In this document: in pieces, positions 29,573-38,569 of the stretch | How the letters are laid out: each line of letters opens with the position of its first letter | How positions within the stretch are numbered: the stretch's first letter is position 1 | Source: Shinella kummerowiae | Lineage (GTDB): Bacteria > Pseudomonadota > Alphaproteobacteria > Rhizobiales > Rhizobiaceae | Direction of reading: 5' to 3' | DNA: 64,000 nt | Assembly (NCBI RefSeq): GCF_009827055.1 | Contig: NZ_WUMK01000009.1 | Location: 248,001-312,000 of the forward strand | Translations under genes and position numbers: made by a program | The notes under the pieces: model-generated | Told to the model about the DNA's origin: nothing | What the model saw: only the letters and a program-made list of their open reading frames with translations | Database searches by the model: none

Positions 29573-30790
29573 TCAGAGCGTGAGCGCCTTCAGGTCCGTC
29601 GCCGGGTCCTCGAGGGCGGCGCGTTCGGGAGTGCGGCCCATCTCGATCAGCTTCTTGCCGACGACATAGGACTTGGCATCGTTGACCGCGTCCACCGCGA
29701 TCAGCTTGCCCCCGCGGAAATACCAGACGGAGACGCTGCCTTCGCGCGGACCGGGGCGGACGAACGTATCGTCGAAGCCCATGCAGAAGCCGGCGATCTG
29801 CAGTTTGACGTCGTACTGATCGGACCAGAACCAAGGTTTCGGCTGATAGGGCGCATCGCCACCGGCGATGATGGCGGCGGCCGCCTCCGCCTGGTCGACC
29901 GCGTTCTGCACGGATTCCAGCCGCACGCGACTGCCCTCGAAGGGCAGCACGGCGCAATCGCCCATCGCGAAGATCGCAGGATCGGACGTGCGGGCATGGC
30001 TATCGACGACAATACCGTTCGCAACCTCCAGATCCGCATCTCGCGCCAGCGCATCATTCGCCGTCACGCCGATGCCGGCGATCACCACATCCACCGGCAG
30101 CACAAACCCGTCCGTCAGTTCCGCGCCGGTAACGCGGCCATTCTCGCCGAGCAGGCGCACCAGGCCGGTCTTTTCGCGCACGTCGACGCCGCGTGCCGTG
30201 TGGATCGCCTTGAGGATGGTCGCCGTTGCCGGAGAGGCCACGCGGGCGAGGATGCGGTCGGCCATCTCGATGACGGTAACGTCGAGCCCCCTGCCCCGTG
30301 CGACGGCCGCCGCTTCGAGGCCGATGTAACCGCCGCCGATGACGAGCGCCCGGCGGCCCTCCTGCATTTCCAGGCCGAGGCGATCGGCGTCGCGATAATC
30401 CCTCACCGTGAAGACGCCCTCGAGGTCGCCGCCAATGTCGGCCGGCAGGCGGCGCGGCGTGGCGCCGGTGGCAAGCGCCAGATAGGCGTAATGTAGCGTC
30501 GCACCGTCGCTCAGCGTGACCGTCTTCGCCGCGCGGTCGATGGACGTGACCTCGGTGGACAAACGGATATCGACATGGTTGTCGGGATACCAACTTTCCG
30601 GGCGGAACATCAGGCGGCTCAAATCGGCCTCGCCGAGCAGGTATTTCTTGGAGAGCGGCGGGCGTTGATAGGGATGGCTCGCCTCGGCGGCGATGATGGT
30701 GATCGGCCGTTCGTCCTTGAGTGCACGCAGCTTTGCAACGAGGGCAAACGCGGCCTGACCGCCACCCACAACAACCAGTCTTCCCGTCAC
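29573..30790 (-). CDS. FAD-dependent pyridine nucleotide-disulphide oxidoreductase, ferredoxin/rubredoxin reductase type
   Basis: A 405-residue flavoprotein. The N-terminus has an FAD Rossmann motif VVVGGGQAAFALVAKLR, the family segment HPYQRPPLSKKYL, then a second (NADH) fold GGGYIGLEAAAVARGRG, and the C-terminal FAD motif AIFAMGDCAV. It resembles reductases that pass electrons from NAD(P)H to a small iron-sulfur ferredoxin for cytochrome P450 or dioxygenases (ThcD, PutidaR types). No ferredoxin or oxygenase is adjacent, so the partner is elsewhere. The start codon is GTG at 30790. Confidence 0.88.
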   Translation of the reverse strand: MTGRLVVVGGGQAAFALVAKLRALKDERPITIIAAEASHPYQRPPLSKKYLLGEADLSRLMFRPESWYPDNHVDIRLSTEVTSIDRAAKTVTLSDGATLHYAYLALATGATPRRLPADIGGDLEGVFTVRDYRDADRLGLEMQEGRRALVIGGGYIGLEAAAVARGRGLDVTVIEMADRILARVASPATATILKAIHTARGVDVREKTGLVRLLGENGRVTGAELTDGFVLPVDVVIAGIGVTANDALARDADLEVANGIVVDSHARTSDPAIFAMGDCAVLPFEGSRVRLESVQNAVDQAEAAAAIIAGGDAPYQPKPWFWSDQYDVKLQIAGFCMGFDDTFVRPGPREGSVSVWYFRGGKLIAVDAVNDAKSYVVGKKLIEMGRTPERAALEDPATDLKALTL

Positions 30791-30885
30791 GATATGTTCC
30801 GTCCCGTCCTTGTTTTATCCGAGAGGTAGCGCGTCGGAACCGGCGGCGTCAACTCATCGCCGCGCCGCCGGATTTTTCGTTTGCG

Positions 30886-31593
30886 TCAGGCCTTTGCCGG
30901 AATCTCAAGACCCTTCTGGACCGCCGGACGGGCAAGGCAGCGCTCCAGCCAGGCCATGACGGCGGGGAAGCCGGCATAGTCCAGCGCCTCGCGACCGCCA
31001 TAGAAGACATCCGCGCCGCGGATCCACGGGAAGGTCGTGATATCGGCGATGGTGTAGTCGTCGCCCATGATGAACTGGCGGTCCTTCAGACGAGCGTCCA
31101 ATATGGACAGCAGGCGCTTGGACTCATCCCGGTAGCGTTCGGCCGGATAAGGATTGTTGGCGACCTTGTCGGCGGCGAATTTGTGGAAATGACCGAACTG
31201 GCCGAACATCGGGCCGACGCCGCTCATCTGGAACATCACCCAGCAAAGCGTTTCATACCGCGCAGCCGGATCGGCCGGGATCAGCTTGCCGGTCTTTTCG
31301 GCGAGGTAGACGAGGATCGCGCCGGATTCGAAGAGGCCGATCGGTTTGCCGTCCGGACCGTTTGGGTCGATGATGGCCGGAATGCGGCCGTTCGGGTTCA
31401 GCGAGACGAACTCCGGCGACTTCACGCCTTCAGGCCCGAACTCGATCCGGTGGGCCTCATAGGCAAGACCGAGTTCCTCCAGCGCGATCGACACCTTCAC
31501 GCCATTCGGCGTCGGCAGCGAATAGAGCTGGATGATGTCCGGGTTTTTAGCGGGCCACTTCTGGGTGATGGGGAAGGACGACAGATCTGCCAT
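30886..31593 (-). CDS. Glutathione S-transferase family protein (YfcG/YghU-like)
   Basis: A 235-residue cytoplasmic protein with an N-terminal thioredoxin-like GST domain (LYSLPTPNGVKVSIALEELG; LNPNGRIPAIIDPNG; the glutathione-binding ES pair in LFESGAIL) and a helical C-terminal domain (MFQMSGVGPMFGQFGHF, and IADITTFPWI). The TPNGxK segment in place of a catalytic Cys/Ser is typical of E. coli YfcG/YghU, which are disulphide-bond oxidoreductases that bind two glutathiones. It reads in the same direction as the flavoprotein upstream of it on the map but 95 bases separate them. Confidence 0.87.
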   Translation of the reverse strand: MADLSSFPITQKWPAKNPDIIQLYSLPTPNGVKVSIALEELGLAYEAHRIEFGPEGVKSPEFVSLNPNGRIPAIIDPNGPDGKPIGLFESGAILVYLAEKTGKLIPADPAARYETLCWVMFQMSGVGPMFGQFGHFHKFAADKVANNPYPAERYRDESKRLLSILDARLKDRQFIMGDDYTIADITTFPWIRGADVFYGGREALDYAGFPAVMAWLERCLARPAVQKGLEIPAKA

Positions 31594-31685
31594 GAAACAC
31601 TCCTTGGATGGGAGCTCATAGATAGGGCAGCTTGCCGGAGGATGTCAGGGTGGGGAGGGAATTTTCCAGTCGGGACCGGCGCGCC

Positions 31686-32381
31686 TCAGAGCACGCCGCG
31701 CACCCGCTCCACGATCTCCGCCACCACCGCACTGCCCTCATGCTCGGGCTTGCGGGCGCGCACGAGGCAGGCTTCGGACTTCAGGATAACGCCATCGGAG
31801 AGAATCTTCAGATGGTTGGCGACAAGCGTCGAGCCGGTCGAGGTGATGTCGACGATGATATCGGCCGAGCCGGAGGCCGGCGCGCCTTCCGTGGCGCCGA
31901 GGCTTTCGACGATGCGGTAGAGCTGGATGCCGTGGTTGCCCGAGAAGAATTTTTGCGTCAGCCGCCAGTATTTCGTGGCGATGGTGAGACGGCGGCCGTG
32001 ACGGGCGCGGAAATCAGCGGCGACGTCGCCGAGGTCGGCCATCGTATCGACATCGAGCCAGATTTCCGGCACGGCGACGACGACATCGGCATGGCCGAAG
32101 CCGAGGCGGGCGCAGAATTCGACGCGGGCATCGGCCTCCGCCAGCCCCTCGCGCACGAGGTCCTCCCCGGTCACGCCGAAATCGACGGTGCCGTTGGCGA
32201 TCTCGCGGGAGATTTCCGATGCCGAGAGGAAGGCGATCTCGATGTCGTCGCGGCCTTCGACCCGGCCACGGTAGGAGCGGTCATTGCCGACGGCGGTGAC
32301 GGTGAAGCCGGCGCGGGCGAGCACGGCGGAGGAATCCTCCTTCATGCGCCCCTTGGATGGCAGACCGATGGTGATGGTCAT
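31686..32381 (-). CDS. hisG: ATP phosphoribosyltransferase, short form catalytic subunit HisG
   Basis: A 231-residue HisG(S), first enzyme of histidine biosynthesis, joining ATP and PRPP. It starts [16 protein letters not shown], contains [10 protein letters not shown] and the PRPP loop [18 protein letters not shown]. At this length it lacks the C-terminal ACT-like regulatory domain of long HisG and therefore needs HisZ, encoded immediately upstream. The hisZ stop and hisG start overlap as ATGA (32378-32381), indicating coupled translation. Confidence 0.95.
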   Translation of the reverse strand: MTITIGLPSKGRMKEDSSAVLARAGFTVTAVGNDRSYRGRVEGRDDIEIAFLSASEISREIANGTVDFGVTGEDLVREGLAEADARVEFCARLGFGHADVVVAVPEIWLDVDTMADLGDVAADFRARHGRRLTIATKYWRLTQKFFSGNHGIQLYRIVESLGATEGAPASGSADIIVDITSTGSTLVANHLKILSDGVILKSEACLVRARKPEHEGSAVVAEIVERVRGVL

Positions 32382-33505
32382 GCGGCGGCTCCCTTCACGC
32401 TCGCGATACGGTCGAGCCAGAGCGAGAAGCCGACGGCCGGAATACGCTCCTTCGCGCCCAGCAGCGTCAACAACCGGTCGAAACGGCCGCCACCGGCGAG
32501 CACCAGCGCATTGCCTTCGATCTCGAAGACCAGGCCGGTATAATAATCGAGCGGACGGCCGAAGGCGGCACGGTAGGTGATCGTCGCCGGATCGACGCCG
32601 GCTTGGCGCAACGCCGCAACGCGGCTTTCGAAGCGGGCAAGCGCCTCGCCAAGCGAAAGACCGGCCTTGCCGGCAAAGGCTGCGAGCGCCTGCGGCGCTT
32701 CGGCAAGGCTGAGTTCGAGCGCCAGGAACTCCTTGAGCAATCCGAGCGTCCGGCTGTCGAGCCGTGTGTTGGCGAGCTCCATTTTTTCGCGCAGGCGCTT
32801 GGCAATGTCGGCCGGGCTGCGGCTGGCATTGGTGGAATAGCCGGTCGCTTCCATCGTCTCGTCGATATGGGCGATGAGCCCCGCCTCGTCGTCGAGTTTG
32901 CCGAGAATGGCGAGACGCTCGACTTCCGGACCGAAGACGCCGGACGGTGCGGGGTCGGAGAGGTCGGCCATCAGCTTCTGCAACTGCGCCTGGTTGCCGA
33001 AGGCGTGGACCAGCCGCTTCTGCCAACCGGTCGGCAGGCCGCAGGCCGCGACGACGGCCTCGAACACCGACTGGTCGCCGAGAACGATCGACAGGTTTAT
33101 GCCCGGCAAGCGGTTGGCGAGCACCGTCAAGGCATCGCGCACAGCGCGTGCATCGGCCTGCGCGACATCCGGTTCACCGAGGTCTTCGATACCGGCCTGA
33201 TAGAATTCGTTCGCGCCCTCGCGGCGCTGGCGAAAGACCTCACCGAGATAGGCGTAGCGCCGCGGCGTGCCGGTCGCCGTTTCGATGTGGCGCAGGCACA
33301 CGGGAATGGTGAATTCAGGACGCAGGCACAGGCTCTTGCCGGTCGCGCTCTCCGTCATGAAGATGCGCCGGCGCAGGTCCTCGCCCGCCATGTCGAGGAA
33401 GGGTTCGGCCGGCTGGATGACCGGTGTATCGACGCGCTCCGTGCCGAGCTTTTCCAGATCGGCAATCAGATCGGGTGCGAAGGCGGGGAGGTTGACGAGG
33501 GGCAT
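32378..33505 (-). CDS. hisZ: ATP phosphoribosyltransferase regulatory subunit HisZ
   Basis: A 375-residue paralogue of the HisRS catalytic core (class II fold: [19 protein letters not shown] as motif 2-like, [20 protein letters not shown]) without aminoacylation function; it activates HisG(S) as a hetero-octamer and gives histidine feedback. The ATG at 33505 (MPLVNLPAF) is one base after the hisS stop. It ends overlapping hisG by 4 bases. [10 protein letters not shown] and [10 protein letters not shown] mark motif 3 and the His-binding region. Confidence 0.94.
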   Translation of the reverse strand: MPLVNLPAFAPDLIADLEKLGTERVDTPVIQPAEPFLDMAGEDLRRRIFMTESATGKSLCLRPEFTIPVCLRHIETATGTPRRYAYLGEVFRQRREGANEFYQAGIEDLGEPDVAQADARAVRDALTVLANRLPGINLSIVLGDQSVFEAVVAACGLPTGWQKRLVHAFGNQAQLQKLMADLSDPAPSGVFGPEVERLAILGKLDDEAGLIAHIDETMEATGYSTNASRSPADIAKRLREKMELANTRLDSRTLGLLKEFLALELSLAEAPQALAAFAGKAGLSLGEALARFESRVAALRQAGVDPATITYRAAFGRPLDYYTGLVFEIEGNALVLAGGGRFDRLLTLLGAKERIPAVGFSLWLDRIASVKGAAA

Positions 33506-33506
33506 G

Positions 33507-35021
33507 TCAGCCAGCCCGCGCCCGGTCTTCGGCCTGCGCCGCAAGGATCTCTTGGACCTTTTCCACGAGATCGGCTTCCGGCACGGAGACCTGCGCGACA
33601 CGCGCCTCGCGCCAGGAGGTGTTGTCCTCGATCTCGCCGGAAAGCCGCTTGCCTTCGATCAGGTCCTTGATCTGCACGACGCCTTCGGCCCGCTCGTCAC
33701 CGCCCTGGATGATGGCGATCGGCGCATTGCGGCGGTCGGCATATTTGAGCTGGTTGCCGAACTTCTTCCAGTTGCCCTGGTACATTTCGGCGCGGATGCC
33801 GGCATTGCGCAGCGCCTGCGTGAAGCGTTGGTAGCGCCCCATGCTCTCGACGTCGCCATCCATGACGGTGACCAGAACCGGGGCGATCACCTCGTCCTGC
33901 CCAAGCTTGCCGAGGTTCTTCAGCGCTGTCATCAGGCGCGAGACGCCGATGGAGAAACCGGTGGCCGGCACCGGCTGGCCCATGAAGCGCGAGACGAGGC
34001 CGTCATAACGACCACCGCCGCCGACCGAGCCGAAGACGACCTTTTCGCCCTTCTCGTTGGTGACGGCGAACTGCAGCTCGGCTTCGAAGACCGGACCGGT
34101 GTAATATTCGAGGCCGCGCACGACGGAGGGATCGATCTTGATGCGGTCCGAACCATAACCTGCCGACGTGACGAGATGGCCGATCTGGTTCAACTCCTCG
34201 ACACCTTCACCGCCGCGCGCACTGCCTTCGAGCAGCTTTGCGAGGTCGGCGGCGCTTTGCGCATAATCCTTGATACCGACGAAGAACAGCACCTTTTCGA
34301 TCTGCTCGGCCTCCAGCCCCGCGCCCTTGGTGAAGTCGCCGGATTCATCCTTGCGGCCTGCGCCGAGCAGGAGCTTCACGCCCTCGGGGCCGAACTTGTC
34401 GAGCTTGTCGATGGCGCGCAACACGTTGAGGCGGGCACCCGCCTTGTCCTCGCCGCCAAGGCCGATCGCCTCCATGACCCCGTCGAGAACCTTGCGGTTG
34501 TTGACGCGGATGACGTAGTCGCCGTGGGCAATGCCGAGCGCTTCCATCGTGTCGGCCATCATCATGCACATTTCGGCATCCGCCTGGACACCGGCGGCGC
34601 CGACCGTATCGGCGTCGAACTGCATGAACTGGCGGAAACGGCCCGGGCCGGGCTTCTCGTTGCGGAAAACGTAGCCGGCGCGGTAGGTGCGGTAGGGAAG
34701 CTGGATCTCGTTGAAGTTTTCCGCGACATGGCGGGCAAGCGGCGCCGTCAGATCGTAGCGCAGGCTCATCCACTGCTCGTCATCGTCCTGCAACGAGAAG
34801 ACGCCCTCGTTCGGGCGATCGCTGTCCGGCAGGAATTTTCCTAGCGCATCGGTATATTCGAAGAGCGGGGTTTCCACCGGATCGAAGCCGTAATGCTCGT
34901 AGACCGCGCGGATCTTTGCGGTCATCTCGTTGACGGCGCGGATATCCGCGGCATCACGATCGACGAAGCCGCGCGGCAGGCGGGCTCTCAGCTTCTGCGG
35001 TTTTTTCTGCTTTTCGCTCAT
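33507..35021 (-). CDS. hisS: Histidyl-tRNA synthetase, alphaproteobacterial type
   Basis: A 504-residue class II synthetase: motif 1 in the N-terminal helix ([21 protein letters not shown], with [13 protein letters not shown]), motif 2 as [20 protein letters not shown], HisRS motif [13 protein letters not shown], motif 3 [15 protein letters not shown], and a C-terminal anticodon domain from about residue 385. The insertion between motifs 2 and 3 and the length (E. coli HisRS is about 424) fit the alphaproteobacterial form. It leads the hisS-hisZ-hisG operon. Confidence 0.96.
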   Translation of the reverse strand: MSEKQKKPQKLRARLPRGFVDRDAADIRAVNEMTAKIRAVYEHYGFDPVETPLFEYTDALGKFLPDSDRPNEGVFSLQDDDEQWMSLRYDLTAPLARHVAENFNEIQLPYRTYRAGYVFRNEKPGPGRFRQFMQFDADTVGAAGVQADAEMCMMMADTMEALGIAHGDYVIRVNNRKVLDGVMEAIGLGGEDKAGARLNVLRAIDKLDKFGPEGVKLLLGAGRKDESGDFTKGAGLEAEQIEKVLFFVGIKDYAQSAADLAKLLEGSARGGEGVEELNQIGHLVTSAGYGSDRIKIDPSVVRGLEYYTGPVFEAELQFAVTNEKGEKVVFGSVGGGGRYDGLVSRFMGQPVPATGFSIGVSRLMTALKNLGKLGQDEVIAPVLVTVMDGDVESMGRYQRFTQALRNAGIRAEMYQGNWKKFGNQLKYADRRNAPIAIIQGGDERAEGVVQIKDLIEGKRLSGEIEDNTSWREARVAQVSVPEADLVEKVQEILAAQAEDRARAG

Positions 35022-35103
35022 CGCGATACCCGAAATTCCTGTATTTCCGTTGCGGTTTCCCTAGCGGATTGGGCGGGCAGCGGCAAGGCGCAAAAGCCGC
35101 GCA

Positions 35104-35775
35104 TCAGGGCCGGCGCGACAGCTCATCCCAACTGTGCACGATGACGGCGGAGGCGTGGGGCGCCTGTGCAACCGGAATAAGGGTCGAATGTGTGTCGCCG
35201 CGGATGATGCCGCGCATTTCCGACTGGAAGGACAGCCGCTTCATCTGCACATGCCCCTCCGGTATCGACGTCATGGAGAGCGCGGCGCGCCCGTAGATGT
35301 CGATTGAGGCGACTTCACGCGCATAAAGACTGGCGACAAGCCCCTGGTCCTCCAGGCAATCGCGATAGGACCCGGTGATGTAGCGCCGGATGCTGGTGCC
35401 GACGACGGCGCGCATTTCCGGGCTTTCGCGATACTCCTGCTGGGAGCCGCCGAGATAGCGGATGTCGGGGCCTTCCCAGAGATTGCGGCTTTCCCGCGAG
35501 GTGAGGATCGAGGTCAAGAGACGCCGCTCGGTCTGCGCATCGGCGCGGCGCAGGAAATCGACGATGGCGCCCGTCGCCCTCAGGTCGGGCACGGCGGTGC
35601 CACGCTCCCAGCGCGAGACGGTGGTGGCGGAAAATCCCAACTTCCACGCAATATCGTCCTGCGTCAGCCCAACCTTCAGGCGATAGGCGCGCAACTGGTC
35701 GACGAGATCGTGACCGACGGTGATGGCGAAACCAGGCAATTTCAACTCCTGGAAGAAAAAATGGATAGTACTCAT
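35104..35775 (-). CDS. XRE-family transcriptional regulator
   Basis: A 223-residue protein with an N-terminal helix-turn-helix at about residues 25-80 (LRAYRLKVGLTQDDIAWKLG ... TTVSRWERGTAVPDLRATG). The C-terminal 140 residues contain no motif I recognise, and may be a ligand or dimerisation domain. The ATG at 35775 has AAGG directly against it; a TTG 36 bases further in, 6 bases after GGAG, is an alternative start. Divergent from the PAS-like gene at 35999; the gap contains two copies of GTAAACGACCA that may be its operators. Confidence 0.84.
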   Translation of the reverse strand: MSTIHFFFQELKLPGFAITVGHDLVDQLRAYRLKVGLTQDDIAWKLGFSATTVSRWERGTAVPDLRATGAIVDFLRRADAQTERRLLTSILTSRESRNLWEGPDIRYLGGSQQEYRESPEMRAVVGTSIRRYITGSYRDCLEDQGLVASLYAREVASIDIYGRAALSMTSIPEGHVQMKRLSFQSEMRGIIRGDTHSTLIPVAQAPHASAVIVHSWDELSRRP

Positions 35776-35786
35776 CCTTCAGTCGA

Positions 35787-35860
35787 GTAAACGACCAGTC
35801 GCTCCGCTTTCGGCGGCGCCCGATGTCGGCTACCCTTAAGGATAGGTAAACGACCATCCT
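35787..35860. promoter_or_regulatory. Directly repeated GTAAACGACCA and flanking inverted repeat, putative operator
   Basis: GTAAACGACCA occurs at 35787-35797 and again at 35846-35856, 48 bases apart between copies, in the gap between the XRE gene and the PAS-like gene. The second copy is flanked by AAGGAT (35838-35843) and ATCCTT (35855-35860) in inverted orientation. Eleven identical bases twice in a 220-base region is unlikely by chance and suits a helix-turn-helix regulator acting on its own and the divergent promoter. Confidence 0.55.
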
Positions 35861-35998
35861 TGCCGTTTGGCAAGCGGCCTTGCGGGGCATTTGCGCGCGT
35901 TTTCCGAACCGGCGGCGGCCAGATGGGGCCGGGGGGCCTGGCCGTCGCCGGCCACATATCGCTAAATACATCGGCTGACAGCTCTGCGGACCGACCGA

Positions 35999-36439
35999 AT
36001 GGCATTGAAACCGATCATGATCTCCACGCCTCTCACCTCAGTGGCCGAGTTGATGGGCATAGACCCGCGCGAACTGGAAAACGCCTTCATCTGCGAGGAT
36101 TGGAGCGCCGAACTTGCTACCGGCCTCGTGCGGCTCGGTCCCCAGGCCGCCGCCCTGCACGATATCCCGAACGTCCGCTGCGGCATCATGGACCTGATCC
36201 AGCGGTATGAGCCGGCAGACCGGCAGAAGGTGCTGCTGGCGCTGGAAGAGGCGGCGACGATTGCCACGACCTTCAGCTTCGCCACGACGATCCGGTCCGA
36301 TGCCAGCCTCTACCGGCCGGTCTTCTGTTTCGGCCGATCCTACACGGAAGACGGCATCAGCGGCGCCATTCACGCCACCTTTGCCATCGCCCGCCACTGT
36401 CTCGCGATGGCGGCCACAAGCCGCGGCCCGCTGAACTGA
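35999..36439 (+). CDS. Small PAS-like orphan protein, copy 2 (paralogue of the gene at 26135)
   Basis: A 146-residue soluble protein. By hand alignment of about 88 residues, roughly 38 are identical to the protein at 26135 (ENAFICEDWSAELATGLVRL; CGIMDLIQRYEPADR; TTFSFATTI; RPVFCFG). A lone PAS-like sensor domain is the best guess. The start is uncertain: neither the ATG at 35999 nor that at 36017 has a clear ribosome binding site. It is divergent from the XRE gene and 39 bases upstream of the His-rich gene. Confidence 0.72.
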   Translation: MALKPIMISTPLTSVAELMGIDPRELENAFICEDWSAELATGLVRLGPQAAALHDIPNVRCGIMDLIQRYEPADRQKVLLALEEAATIATTFSFATTIRSDASLYRPVFCFGRSYTEDGISGAIHATFAIARHCLAMAATSRGPLN

Positions 36440-36453
36440 CCCTTTTCTTTTGC

Positions 36454-36478
36454 GCGGGGAGCGCCTATCTCTCCCCGC
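36454..36478 (+). promoter_or_regulatory. 8-bp hairpin ending at the start codon of the His-rich gene
   Basis: GCGGGGAG (36454-36461), a 9-base loop, and CTCCCCGC (36471-36478); the ATG follows directly at 36479. The only purine-rich Shine-Dalgarno candidate (GGGGAG) is inside the left arm, 17 bases from the ATG. It may be the terminator of the PAS-like gene or a translational control element; the sequence does not distinguish. Confidence 0.45.
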
Positions 36479-36802
36479 ATGAGACAGATTCTCCTCATCG
36501 TCGCCATTCTGGGCGCCGTTCTTTCCGGCTGGGTGCCGGCGGTCGCGGCGACGCTCAGCATTGCGCAGCCGGCCGGCATGCACGCCATGCACCAGATGGC
36601 CAAGGAGAGCGGCGACAGCAAACACGGCGACAAATCCAAGCCCGCCGCACATCCCGTCGCCTGTTCCGCCTGTTTCGCAATCGAGGTTTTCGGACTGGAT
36701 CCCGTGCGCCAGGCGCTCGATGTTTCAAGCCACACCTCGATGGCCGTGCCGCAGTTGATCGGCCTCGCGCTGCCTCCAGTCGATCCCCCTCCCCGGTCCT
36801 GA
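36479..36802 (+). CDS. Secreted His/Cys-containing small protein, probable metal binding (DUF2946-like)
   Basis: A 107-residue protein with a cleavable signal peptide (MRQILLIVAILGAVLSGW, cut near AVAA). The mature part has MHAMHQMAKESG, SKHGDKS, a CSACF (CxxC) pair and a hydrophobic C-terminal segment, ending in a proline stretch. His, Met and Cys together suggest copper or another soft metal, as in DUF2946-type proteins found near copper genes; this is inference. The DUF305 gene follows after 68 bases in the same direction and may act with it. Confidence 0.65.
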   Translation: MRQILLIVAILGAVLSGWVPAVAATLSIAQPAGMHAMHQMAKESGDSKHGDKSKPAAHPVACSACFAIEVFGLDPVRQALDVSSHTSMAVPQLIGLALPPVDPPPRS

Positions 36803-36870
36803 ACGGAACGAGACGGAATGCCGGGCGTTTTGCGCCCGATCCTCGATCCCTTTCAGAACTGGAAAACACA

Positions 36871-37251
36871 ATGAATGCAAAGAACCTGTTTCTCGGCGCG
36901 GCCCTCGCGCTCGCCTTCGCCCTTCCCGCAATCGCCCAGGAAGCCGATCATTCCGGCCATCAGGGCATGACGATGGACGCGCCGGCCGGCGACCAGAGCG
37001 CCTCCACCAAGGCGTTCGTCGAGGCCAATGCGAAGATGCACAAAGGCATGGAGATCGACTTCACCGGCAATGCCGACGTGGATTTCGTGCGCGGCATGAT
37101 CGCCCATCACCAGGGCGCCATCGACATGGCGAAGGTCGAACTGGAATACGGCAAGGACGATGCCATCCGCAAGCTTGCGCAGGAGGTCATCACCGCGCAG
37201 GAAGGCGAGATCAAGATGATGGAAGCCTGGCTCGCCAAGAACGCCAAGTAA
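36871..37251 (+). CDS. DUF305 family periplasmic protein
   Basis: A 126-residue protein with a signal peptide (LFLGAALALAFALPAIAQ) and a DUF305 helical core containing HHQGAIDMA, preceded by HSGHQGMTMD. DUF305 members such as cyanobacterial CopM bind copper in the periplasm, and the His/Met pattern is kept here. It follows the His-rich gene, and the pair ends at a strong terminator, so they probably form a transcription unit for metal handling; the metal is not shown. Confidence 0.86.
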   Translation: MNAKNLFLGAALALAFALPAIAQEADHSGHQGMTMDAPAGDQSASTKAFVEANAKMHKGMEIDFTGNADVDFVRGMIAHHQGAIDMAKVELEYGKDDAIRKLAQEVITAQEGEIKMMEAWLAKNAK

Positions 37252-37258
37252 AACAGGA

Positions 37259-37287
37259 AAGGCCCGCCGATTGCCGGCGGGCCTTTT
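37259..37287 (+). terminator. Intrinsic terminator after DUF305 gene
   Basis: GGCCCGCCG - 5-base loop - CGGCGGGCC followed by TTTT, 7 bases after the DUF305 stop. The 9-bp GC stem and T-run are a clear intrinsic terminator. Confidence 0.9.
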
Positions 37288-37355
37288 CGTTCATCTCTTC
37301 GTTTTTCGCAGAATCCGCCGCGGGCAAGACTGCTCGCAGCCTCGCCGACCTTGCG

Positions 37356-37571
37356 TTATTCCCCTGCCACCCGCCGGGCCGCCGAGGCCTCGACAAGCGA
37401 CGCCGCGATGACGCGGGCCATCAACAGGCTCGTTTCGCGAAGTTCGGTATTGCTGCCGCTGCGGGCGGACCGGATCAGGCGAAAACCTTCCCGGAGCATG
37501 ATTTCCTGAGCCTTGCTGCAGGCCCAGCCTTCAAGACGAGATTCGTCGGTCACAGATATGTTCGGCCCCAT
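37356..37571 (-). CDS. Small hypothetical protein
   Basis: A 71-residue soluble protein (MGPNISVTDESRLEGWACSK ... LREGFRLIRSARSGSNTELRETS ... AASLVEASAARR). I do not recognise the family. The helix-rich C-terminal half with regularly spaced Leu/Ala could be a small coiled region. The ATG at 37571 has GGGGGA just upstream with short (3-base) spacing; an upstream ATG at 37592 is also possible. It has a stop-codon-free frame of modest length, so it might not be expressed. Confidence 0.5.
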   Translation of the reverse strand: MGPNISVTDESRLEGWACSKAQEIMLREGFRLIRSARSGSNTELRETSLLMARVIAASLVEASAARRVAGE

Positions 37572-37728
37572 ATGTCCCCCATGCCAAATCATTCAGCATA
37601 AGCGGCACACCACGACTGCGCACAGGCGCGTCGACCCCAGAACTCTCGATGTATGAATTTGCCGCTGAAGTCTAAGCTACATGATTCGTTGTAAATTCAA
37701 ACATGTATTTGCAACGGCTATACCGCAA

Positions 37729-38355
37729 TCAGGGCCTTGTGAGCTGTTTCCTCTTCTCCTCGACTTCCCCGCGGCAGAAACACCCCTCGACATGGTCGTT
37801 GACGAGGCCCATGGCCTGCATGAAGGCATAGACGGTGGTGGGGCCGACAAAGGTCCAGCCACGTTTCTTGAGGTCTTTCGACAGTTTCACCGAGGTCGGC
37901 GTCGTCGGATTGGCGACGATCGTCTCCCAATCCACCCTTGCCGGCCGCTCCTGCGGGGTCGGCTCGAAGCTCCAGAAATAGCGGGCGAGCGTGCCGAACT
38001 CTTCGCGCAGCGCCTGCGCGCGGCCGGCATTGTTGATCGTCGAGACGATCTTGCCGCGGTGCCGCACGATGCCGGTGTCGGCAAGGCAACGGGCAATATC
38101 CGTCTCGTCGAACCTTGCCACGATGTCAAAATCGAAGCCGGCGAAGGCCGCGCGGAAACTCTCGCGCTTGCGCAGGATGGTGAGCCAGGACAGGCCCGAC
38201 TGAAACCCCTCGAGGCAGATTTTCTCGAAGAGGCGCTGGTCGCTGGTGACCGGCTGGCCCCATTCCTCGTCATGGTAGCGGCGGTAGTCGTCCAGATTGC
38301 CATGCCATGCACAGCGCACGCGACCATCGTCGCCTTCCAAGAGCCCTTTTGCCAT
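37729..38355 (-). CDS. tag: DNA-3-methyladenine glycosylase I
   Basis: A 208-residue base-excision repair enzyme that removes 3-methyladenine. The zinc-binding residues of the family are present: Cys in RCAWHG at the N-terminus, His in YHDEEWG, and His and Cys in NDHVEGC near the C-terminus. Other family blocks are LFEKICLEGFQSGLSWLTIL and KRGWTFVGPTTVYAFMQAMG. The ATG at 38355 is 6 bases after CGGAG; the upstream ATG at 38391 is not family-like. Confidence 0.94.
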   Translation of the reverse strand: MAKGLLEGDDGRVRCAWHGNLDDYRRYHDEEWGQPVTSDQRLFEKICLEGFQSGLSWLTILRKRESFRAAFAGFDFDIVARFDETDIARCLADTGIVRHRGKIVSTINNAGRAQALREEFGTLARYFWSFEPTPQERPARVDWETIVANPTTPTSVKLSKDLKKRGWTFVGPTTVYAFMQAMGLVNDHVEGCFCRGEVEEKRKQLTRP

Positions 38356-38569
38356 TGCCGTCTCCGTTTCCCATTTGTTCCGCTTTACCACTCGTCAACC
38401 ACCTTTGGAAAGCGGGCAATAACCCTACTCAAAGCTTTATCGGCATCGTGCATGTTGAATGAACGGCCGTTTACCTTTCGCTTCATCGCAAGGTGCAAGC
38501 ATTCTCCCGAACCGGCGCCGCTCTTTCCTTGCGGCGCAGCCCGGCGACGATCAGTAGCGAGTACGTCCG

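Noticed and set aside
31686..33026. A single 446-residue protein covering HisG and part of HisZ
   Set aside because: The HisG part alone is family length and overlaps hisZ by ATGA; the upstream part is hisZ in another frame.
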